A DNA stretch of 64,000 nucleotides from Saccharothrix sp. S26 (GTDB taxonomy: Bacteria; Actinomycetota; Actinomycetes; Mycobacteriales; Pseudonocardiaceae), in NCBI RefSeq assembly GCF_021390395.1, contig NZ_JAJUWT010000033.1, positions 1 to 64,000 on the forward strand, written 5' to 3'. The notes beneath the pieces were generated by a model that saw only the letters and a list, made by a program, of their open reading frames with translations, ran no database searches and had not been told where the DNA came from. Below are positions 62,001 to 64,000 of the stretch, in pieces (position 1 is the stretch's first letter; the number at the start of each line of letters is the position of its first letter). The translations under genes and the position numbers were made by a program.

Positions 62001-64000
62001 GAGCTGTCGCCGCTGCCCATCCGGTACGGCGATTTCGCGGCCTGGCAGCGCGAGCAGCCGCTGGAGGCGCAGCTCGACTTCTGGCGCGCCGAGCTGGCCG
62101 ACGTGCCCGCGCTGGAGCTGCCCACCGACCGGCCCCGGCCGCCCGTGCAGACGACGGCGGGCGCGCAGACCGAGTTCGTCGTGCCGGCACCGGTCGCGCG
62201 ACGGCTGCGCGAGCTGGCGCGGGCCGTGGACGGCACGTTGTTCATGGCCCTGCTGGCGGCCTGTGAAGTGCTGCTGCACCGGTGGTCCGGGCAGGACGAC
62301 TTCGCGGTCGGCACGGTGGCGTCCGGGCGGGACCGGCCGGAGACGCAGGACCTGGTCGGGTTCTTCGTCAACACGGTGGCGCTGCGGGCGCGGGTCGAGC
62401 CCTCGGCGACGTTCCCGGAGTTCCTGTCACGCACCCGCAAGACCGTGCTGGACGCGTTCGCGCACCAGGACGTGCCGTTCGAGCGGGTGGTCGACGCGGT
62501 GCAGCCCGACCGGGACACCAGCCGCACGCCGCTGTTCCAGGCCGTGGTGGCGTTGCAGAACGCGCCGCAGGCGCCCGGCTTCCCGGGCCTGGCCGCGCAC
62601 GACGTCGCCCAGCCCACGGTGAACACCAACTTCGACGTCACGGTCGAGTTCACCGAGGTCGCCGACGGCGGGCTGCACGGCTCGGTCGAGTACAACACCG
62701 ACCTGTTCGACGCGGGCACGGCCCAGCGGCTGGTCGAGCACCTGGGTGTGCTGCTGGCCGGCATCGCGGCCGACCCGGACCGCCCGCTGTGGGCGCTGCC
62801 GGTGCTGCCCGACGCCGAACGCGAGCTGCTCGCGGCGTGGGGCTCGACCGGACCGGCCGTCGACGGCCCGGGTTTCGTGGAGCTGGTCGAGGCGCAGGTC
62901 GAGCGGACGCCGCACGCCGTGGCGGTGACCGGCGCGGAGGAGCTGACCTTCGCCGAGCTGAACGCCCGCGCGAACCGGCTGGCGCACCACCTGATCGGCT
63001 TGGGCGCGGGGCCGGAGCGGATCGTCGCGCTGCGGCTGCCCCGGTCGGTGGACCTGCTGGTGGCGGAGCTGGCCGTGCTCAAGGCCGGCGCCGCGTTCCT
63101 GCCGGTCGACCCCGAGTACCCGGCCGAGCGGATCGCGTTCATGCTCGACGACGCCCGCCCGCTGGTCGTGCTGGACGGTCCGGTCGACTGCGCCGGGCAG
63201 CCCGACGCGAACCCGCGCGTGGCCGTGCGGCCGGAGCACCCCGCGTACGTGATCTACACGTCCGGGTCGACCGGGCGGCCGAAGGGCGTGGTGGTGTCGC
63301 ACGCCGGGCTGGCCACGTTCTCGGCGGCGGAGGTCGCGCACTTCGCGGTGTCGCCGGGCGACCGGGTGCTGGAGTTCTCCTCCCCCAGCTTCGACGCCTC
63401 GGTGCTGGAGCTGTGCCTGGCCTGGCCCGCCGGGGCCGCGTTGGTCGTGCCGCCGCCGGGGCCGCTGCTGGGCGACCAGCTGGCCGAGGTGGTCGACGCG
63501 TTCGGCGTGACGCACGCGTTGATCCCGCCGGTCGCGCTGGCCACCGTGCCGGACGGGGCGATGCCCACGTTGCGGACCCTGGTGGTGGGCGGTGACGCGT
63601 GCTCGGCGGACCTGGTGCGCCGGTGGGCACCCGGTCGACGGATGATCAACGCCTACGGACCGACCGAGTCGACCGTGGTCACGTCGTGGAGCGAGCCGCT
63701 GGAGCCCGGCGGCCCGCCGCCGATCGGGCGGCCCATCCCCGGCACCCGGGTGCACGTGCTGGACGCGTGGCTGCAGCCCGTGCCGGTCGGCGTGCCGGGT
63801 GAGCTGCACGTGTCCGGCGTCGGGTTGGCGCGCGGGTACCTGGACCGGCCGGGGCTGACCGCGTCGCGGTTCCTGGCCGACCCGTTCGGACCTCCCGGGT
63901 CGCGCATGTACCGCACGGGCGACGTGGTGCGGTGGACCTCGCGGGGCGTGCTGGAGTTCGTCGGCCGGGCCGACGAGCAGGTGAAGATCCGCGGGTTCCG
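47079..64000 (+). CDS. Nonribosomal peptide synthetase 2, partial: C-A-T-E / C-A-T / C-A-T-E / C-A-T / C-A...
   Basis: At least 5640 residues; open at the right edge. ATG 47079 follows NRPS1 by six bases with GGAGG at 47063-47067, so translation is coupled. The N-terminal LPEHLREKLRARLAG is a C-domain docking-type helix. C domains have HH at residues 161, 1574, 2569, 3969 and 4951. A3-type TSGSTG motifs lie near 599, 2012, 3005, 4413 and 5394; carrier Ser at 984, 2387, 3380 and 4785. E domains have HH at 1152 and 3544; the second reads HHLVVDA instead of HHxxxDG. The C domains after E domains are DCL-like (LTPLQAGM), the others LCL-like. Hand-read codes: DTEDMGFVDK, DTEDMGYVDK, DTEDLGFVDK (probably basic residues), DFWNIGMVHK (Thr) and DALLVGAVVK (as NRPS1 module 1). 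Confidence 0.96.
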   Translation, partial: MTTSKNDRISALPEHLREKLRARLAGRAAPTADVIPPAPRDEPLPLSAGQQRLWFLAQFHPESTEYTSAIALRLTGRLDVARLTDAVRGLVHRHESLRTTFDQVDGRPVQVVHDEVDLDLAAVDDLREVLDEPFDLRRGPLFRAALRTESADAHVLLLTSHHIVVDGWSLGVLIEELGALYRGETLPEPSLQYADYAVWQRGRPVDTGFWVDRLAGVVPLDLPTDRPRPAERTSAGATHEFTVPARLAGDLAELARVNETTLFTTLMAACQLLLARYTGQDDIAVGTVTTGRNRPELAGLVGFLVGTVVLRSTVDTTRSFAEFLAEVNRTALDAFAHDDVPFDRVVEAVGATRDPSRTPLFDVMVVLQNAGRALPELPGLSVEEHPLSREWSNFDLSIDFTRTDDGLHGLVEYSTELFDAATVDRMARHLLVLLAGVTADPHRPMAELSLLLGDEPDGRGRALAVPDTTFPELFEAQARRTPDATALVCGDTRLTFAEVDARANRLAHHLLRAGVGREQVVALSLPRGADSVVGILGILKAGAVYLPVDPGLPEARRRYLLEDSGAVLVLDAAVDTSGLPDTRPDVPLRSDLAAYVIYTSGSTGKPKGVVVEHRQLVNLLHNHRDDFAREHMRVAVSAVFSFDTSWEGPLLMADGHELHVLTDDVRLEPTALVRYVREHRIDFLDLTPSYVQQLLPAGLLDGEHRPRVLMLGGEALGPALWRELARADVAAHNFYGPTETTVDALSCLVEGDRPVIGRPLANLTARVLDDDLRPLPVGVPGELFIAGPQVARGYLDRPGLTADRFLADPFGEPGTRMYRTGDRVRWLALDDADGTRRTALEFLGRTDDQVKIRGFRVEPGEVEAALSTHPNVTEAAVVARTDNGHARLVAYVVTTGPADLRAHLRDVVPDYAVPSAFVELDRLPLTPNGKLDRAALPAPRAVADGEFVAPRTPVEAELARIWAEVLGADRIGVEDNFFAVGGDSILSIQLVSRARQAGLHLTSRDVFRHQTVAELALVVSAAAETAPEPVFTGPAPLTPIQRWFFAEHGPLRHFTMSLLVELEPGVDAEALRAAVRTVVGHHDALRLRFRQVDGQWAQEVADTEIDVFRVEPDADVEAVARQAQRGLDPGEGPLLRAVFFPGARPELLLTVHHLAVDGVSWRILLGDLERAYRGEPLEPVGTSFTQWAHRLAEHVRSGALDGAREHWDSLPEPEALPVDREGANTAGSARVVSVRLDRATTEAVLTAVPPVYRTQVNDVLLSAVGRALAEWTGRDAVSVTLEGHGREELVPGVDLNRTVGWFTTQFPVVLPSTDDWGRTLKAVKESLRAAPHRGLSFEALGGGPLPQVAFNYHGRFDVADGGFYRARREAVGEDVPPDAPRAHLIEVTGLVERGELELSWQYSEHVHDERTVRRLAERTLAGLREIVEHCAQPGVGGRTPSDFPLTRLTQEQVDAIAGPDVEDVLPLTPLQAGMVFHSLVEPGTYVDRMRLVLDGVRDPTALRAAWQRVVDRTPVLRSSVVWDGVAEPVQVVHRHVELPDGPVDAPFDLGVAPLLRVSVTPLAEDRVELVWSSHHVILDGWSTAQVFGEVLEHYRAITTGTSARLPARRPFRDYLHWLAEQDGAAAEAHWRSVLSDVDGPTPLPFDRAPTRAHRSEASASVRFSLDLDDAAQRAGLTVNTVVQGAWALLLSRATGEADVVFGSTVSGRPAELAGVESMIGMLINTVPARAVVDPTAEVGAWLRGFQAAQSESRRFEHTSLADIQSWVGTRLFDSVVVFENYPFERDGAGPRVVEVDAVDNTTLPLTVSASLTERLDLDLAYDPELFDAATAERLAGWLRELVRAIAADPTTRIADLPWLTDAERRQVLVEWNRTARDTPWGLYPEVFAEQARRTPDATALVFRGEAATFAELDARVNRLAHHLLAHGAGPERTVAVVLPRSADLVVAVLAVLKAGAVYLPIDPGLPAERIAFLLRDARPALVLDAVPDLSGLPDTPPPVVLRPEQAAYLIYTSGSTGRPKGVVVEHRHLANLFHANHEGLRLDRPTRFAVTATFSFDTSWEGLLFLAAGSELHVIDDELRLDPPALVRYLAEHDIGTVDLTPSYARQLVQAGLLESGLRRVMLGGEAVDAPLWRQIAESPVEGVNYYGPTEVTVDSAMAPVVGARPVIGRPLANLSAYVLDADLRPVPPGVPGELYVGGAQVARGYLDRPGLTAQRFLPDPFGGPGTRMYRTGDRVRWLADDGAQAGLLEYLGRADDQVKIRGFRIEPGEVEAALLDVPGVRESAVVVRRGRLVGYVTGTPETDPRDALARALPDYLVPSAVVVLDELPLSPSGKLDRRALPEPEVTGGHVAPRTEAERVVAEVVADVLGLDRVGALDDFFRLGGDSILSIRVTSRLRAAFGVQLSPRAVFEHPTVSGLASAISTGAGSGQDEVDAIPVIPRDGVHPPLVHPQSPAQRRLWFLDQFEPGGTEYVTPTALRLRGELDVDALRRALDGLVARHESLRTTFDDGVQLVHAPYRVEPVVEDTDWESVLLEEVGTPFDLREGPLLRTRLVRVSPEEHVLVLTLHHIVTDGWSTGVLARDLGALYAGEELPPLAVQYVDYTAWLPEPPVDHWAERLAGVPPLELPTDRPRPAVRGTAGAKHEFTVPAPVAEALRALTAEHGDTLFTTLLAATKVLLARYTGQDDIAVGTAVSGRGRAELDDVVGLFVNTVVLRSAVDLRRSFTEVLAAVRETVRDGFAHQDVPFERVVDAVNPDRDPSRNALFDVMVLLQNFGADVPDLPGLDVAEVGLPLLTAMCDLTFEFGEEDGALRGAVEYSTDLFDAGTIDRMARHLVTLLDGVTAAPDRPLAEVPLLLGDEPDGRGVRLDVPDTTFVAAFEEQVRRTPDAGALVCGDTRLTYAEADARANRLAHHLLAHGAGPERVVAVSLPRSTDSVVAILAAHKAGAVYLPIDPELPAERVDFLLRDARPALVLDEVPDLAAYPDTRPDVVVRPDQAAYVIYTSGSTGVPKGVVVEHRQLANLMRNHHRVFGGEPPLKVALTAVFSFDTSWEELLFLSDGHELHVLTDDVRLEPQVFVEHVREHRIDLVDLTPSHAEQLLGLGLLDGDHVPSHVLLGGEALPAPLWRTLAASPATAHNFYGPTEVTVDAVATVVTGDRPLIGRPLGNLVAHVLDADLRPVPVGVPGELYLGGPQVARGYHDRPGLTAQRFLPDPFGEPGARMYRTGDRVRWVGDQLDYLGRTDDQVKIRGFRVELGEVEAALLHHPDVTQAAVVAREHNGRARLVAYTAGTAADLADWLRQRLPDYLVPSAFVALEALPLTPSGKVDRRALPEPTFTETGYVAPEPGVAAALADIWAEVLGVERVGARDNFFALGGDSILSMQVVSRARQAGLRLTSKDVFLRQTVADLALAVTEDAPTAHATVAGPAPLTPIQRWFFAEHGPLAHFTMSVVVELGDVEPTAVRDAVRAVLAHHDALRLRFTQVDGEWRQEVAESETAEVFRVASADLATEAHQARTSLDPRHGPLLRAVLFDDGRLFVTAHHLVVDAVSWRILLEDLDTALAGRDLGPKSTAFADWAHRLDRHVREGRFDHALPHWADVPVEEPVPTKAGTARSVSVRLGRAETDALLHAVPDAYRTQVNDVLLTALASAFAGRALVTLEGHGREELFDGVDLSRTVGWFTAQFPVALELPGGGDWGVALKSVKEQLRAVPDKGLSYEALKYADRGVTGPLPRVCFNYLGQYDDGGTDVDHGREVPDDATRPHPLDITAAVSSGELVLEWEYSTEAHDEAAVRALADRMLDALRRIVAFCARPDAWGRTPSDFPLARLTAEQVDRIVDRDVEDVYPLTPLQAGMLFHSLMDEGTAYVNQLRVRLSGVDDPHRFAEAWQRVVDRTPVLRTEVVWEGLDEPVQVVRRGVTVPVTHADVTDELVAADAAAGIDLTTAPLMRLAVGRVSDTEVDLLWTSHHLLLDGWSTAQVFGEVLTEYAGGRAPARRPFRDYLAWLAEVDQSAAREYWRGVLAGFEAPTPLPFDREPAEAHRAESSAQVVLELPADRLDAVARAHGLTVNTLVQGAWAVLLARTSGRRDVVFGSTVSGRPAELPGVESIVGMFINTVPTRVSVESDAVVVDWLRRLQDSQTEARQFEHVSLAQAQGWAGIAPDSGTRLFDSLLAFENYPVEKETPDGAPGIGEVDGLDTTSFPLTVRAHVDDALHVELTYDPRLFDEGTISTLGDRLARLLDAIGADPRRRVFELPWLSDEERDRVLVTWNGTSSGSVVEDTVPSLFAAQAARTPDAVAVTFEGAGLTYRELDERSNRLAHHLVAAGAGPESLVALRFPRSLDLVVAVLGVLKSGAAYLPLDLSYPADRIAHMIEDARPAVTLEALPDLSGMPTHAPDVPLRPDNAAYVIYTSGSTGRPKGVVVPHSNVVRLFAETDHWFGFGPDDVWTLFHSYAFDFSVWELWGPLLHGGRLVVVPHEVSRSPREFARLVADEGVTVLNQTPSAFYQLLAEAPDLDVRYVIFGGEALDVRKLSAWRGRGRLVNMYGITETTVHVTWTPADGSIGVPIPDLRVYVLDDELQPVAPGVVGEMFVAGPGVARGYLNRPGLTAQRFPADPFGEPGSRMYRTGDLARWVDGRLEYFGRADQQVKVRGFRIELGEIEAVLAAHDAVAQVAVIVREDRLVAYFVPAGAADVVGLREHVERTLPDYMVPTAYVALERLPLNANGKLDRPALPAPEREASAAVGFVAPRTETERLVAEVWADVLGLAQVGVDDNFFTLGGDSISSIRVVSRLRSSFDVSPRDLFDHPTVAALAARLAGSTSAGGAITRVEGDGPLSFAQQRLWFLDQFQPGGTEYVTPLAVRLRGELDVPRLERALTALVERHESLRTTFPAVDGLPVAVVRPAADVTLPVVDEMPYIEPFDLGEGPLFRPALVRCGPDDHVLALTMHHIITDGWSGGVLMSDLAALYGGEELSPLPIRYGDFAAWQREQPLEAQLDFWRAELADVPALELPTDRPRPPVQTTAGAQTEFVVPAPVARRLRELARAVDGTLFMALLAACEVLLHRWSGQDDFAVGTVASGRDRPETQDLVGFFVNTVALRARVEPSATFPEFLSRTRKTVLDAFAHQDVPFERVVDAVQPDRDTSRTPLFQAVVALQNAPQAPGFPGLAAHDVAQPTVNTNFDVTVEFTEVADGGLHGSVEYNTDLFDAGTAQRLVEHLGVLLAGIAADPDRPLWALPVLPDAERELLAAWGSTGPAVDGPGFVELVEAQVERTPHAVAVTGAEELTFAELNARANRLAHHLIGLGAGPERIVALRLPRSVDLLVAELAVLKAGAAFLPVDPEYPAERIAFMLDDARPLVVLDGPVDCAGQPDANPRVAVRPEHPAYVIYTSGSTGRPKGVVVSHAGLATFSAAEVAHFAVSPGDRVLEFSSPSFDASVLELCLAWPAGAALVVPPPGPLLGDQLAEVVDAFGVTHALIPPVALATVPDGAMPTLRTLVVGGDACSADLVRRWAPGRRMINAYGPTESTVVTSWSEPLEPGGPPPIGRPIPGTRVHVLDAWLQPVPVGVPGELHVSGVGLARGYLDRPGLTASRFLADPFGPPGSRMYRTGDVVRWTSRGVLEFVGRADEQVKIRGF

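Noticed and set aside
46457..62266. Very long alternative frames across the second NRPS gene
   Set aside because: They are +1/-1 shadows (A/R/G-rich, no motifs). The true frame from 47079 carries all C, A, T and E motifs and stays open to the window edge.

Overview
This window reads as chromosomal DNA from a high-GC filamentous actinomycete. The composition is strongly GC-rich, GTG starts are common, and several promoters look leaderless. ESX-type secretion proteins, DUF3040, and a TgpA/DUF58/MoxR operon beside a Ser/Thr kinase are also typical. The gene mix resembles Pseudonocardiales such as Saccharothrix or Actinosynnema, but no marker gene proves this.

Region 1 (1-14.2 kb) is a secreted polysaccharide-degradation and general metabolism area. 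It holds the 3' end of a GH10 xylanase with a CBM2, a convergent GH127 beta-L-arabinofuranosidase with ricin-type repeats, a DJ-1/PfpI protein, a large secreted alpha/beta-hydrolase with Calx-beta-like repeats, and a ROK regulator. A LysR regulator faces a SnoaL-like/hydrolase/MBL-lipoprotein operon across a nested palindrome. A hexapeptide-repeat acyltransferase with a toroid-like C-terminal domain follows, under a LacI-type palindrome.

Region 2 (14.2-38 kb) is accessory and housekeeping. It includes a methionine aminopeptidase divergent from a small XRE regulator with twin operator-like sites, an alpha-carbonic anhydrase, an ACS-type MFS transporter, DUF3040, and two ESX-type proteins. Next come a second MFS protein, a universal stress protein and a Ser/Thr kinase. 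A four-gene minus-strand operon (FN3/beta-propeller membrane protein, MoxR, DUF58, TgpA-like) follows, in which the transglutaminase domain has lost its Cys and His. Then come MarR/YceI, a degenerate RsbW-like protein, a secreted beta-trefoil protein, an EamA transporter and a small alarmone synthetase.

Region 3 (38-64 kb, open at the right edge) is the left part of a nonribosomal peptide cluster. A beta-lactamase-fold serine hydrolase (possibly a stand-alone PBP-type cyclase) precedes two collinear NRPS genes. NRPS1 is A-T / C-[A remnant]-T-E / C-A-T. NRPS2 is C-A-T-E / C-A-T / C-A-T-E / C-A-T / C-A... and runs off the window. The most unusual features are module 2, whose adenylation core is missing, and a run of three near-identical A-domain codes that suggest consecutive cationic residues. 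No MbtH, tailoring, transport or terminal thioesterase genes are inside the window, so the product cannot be named.
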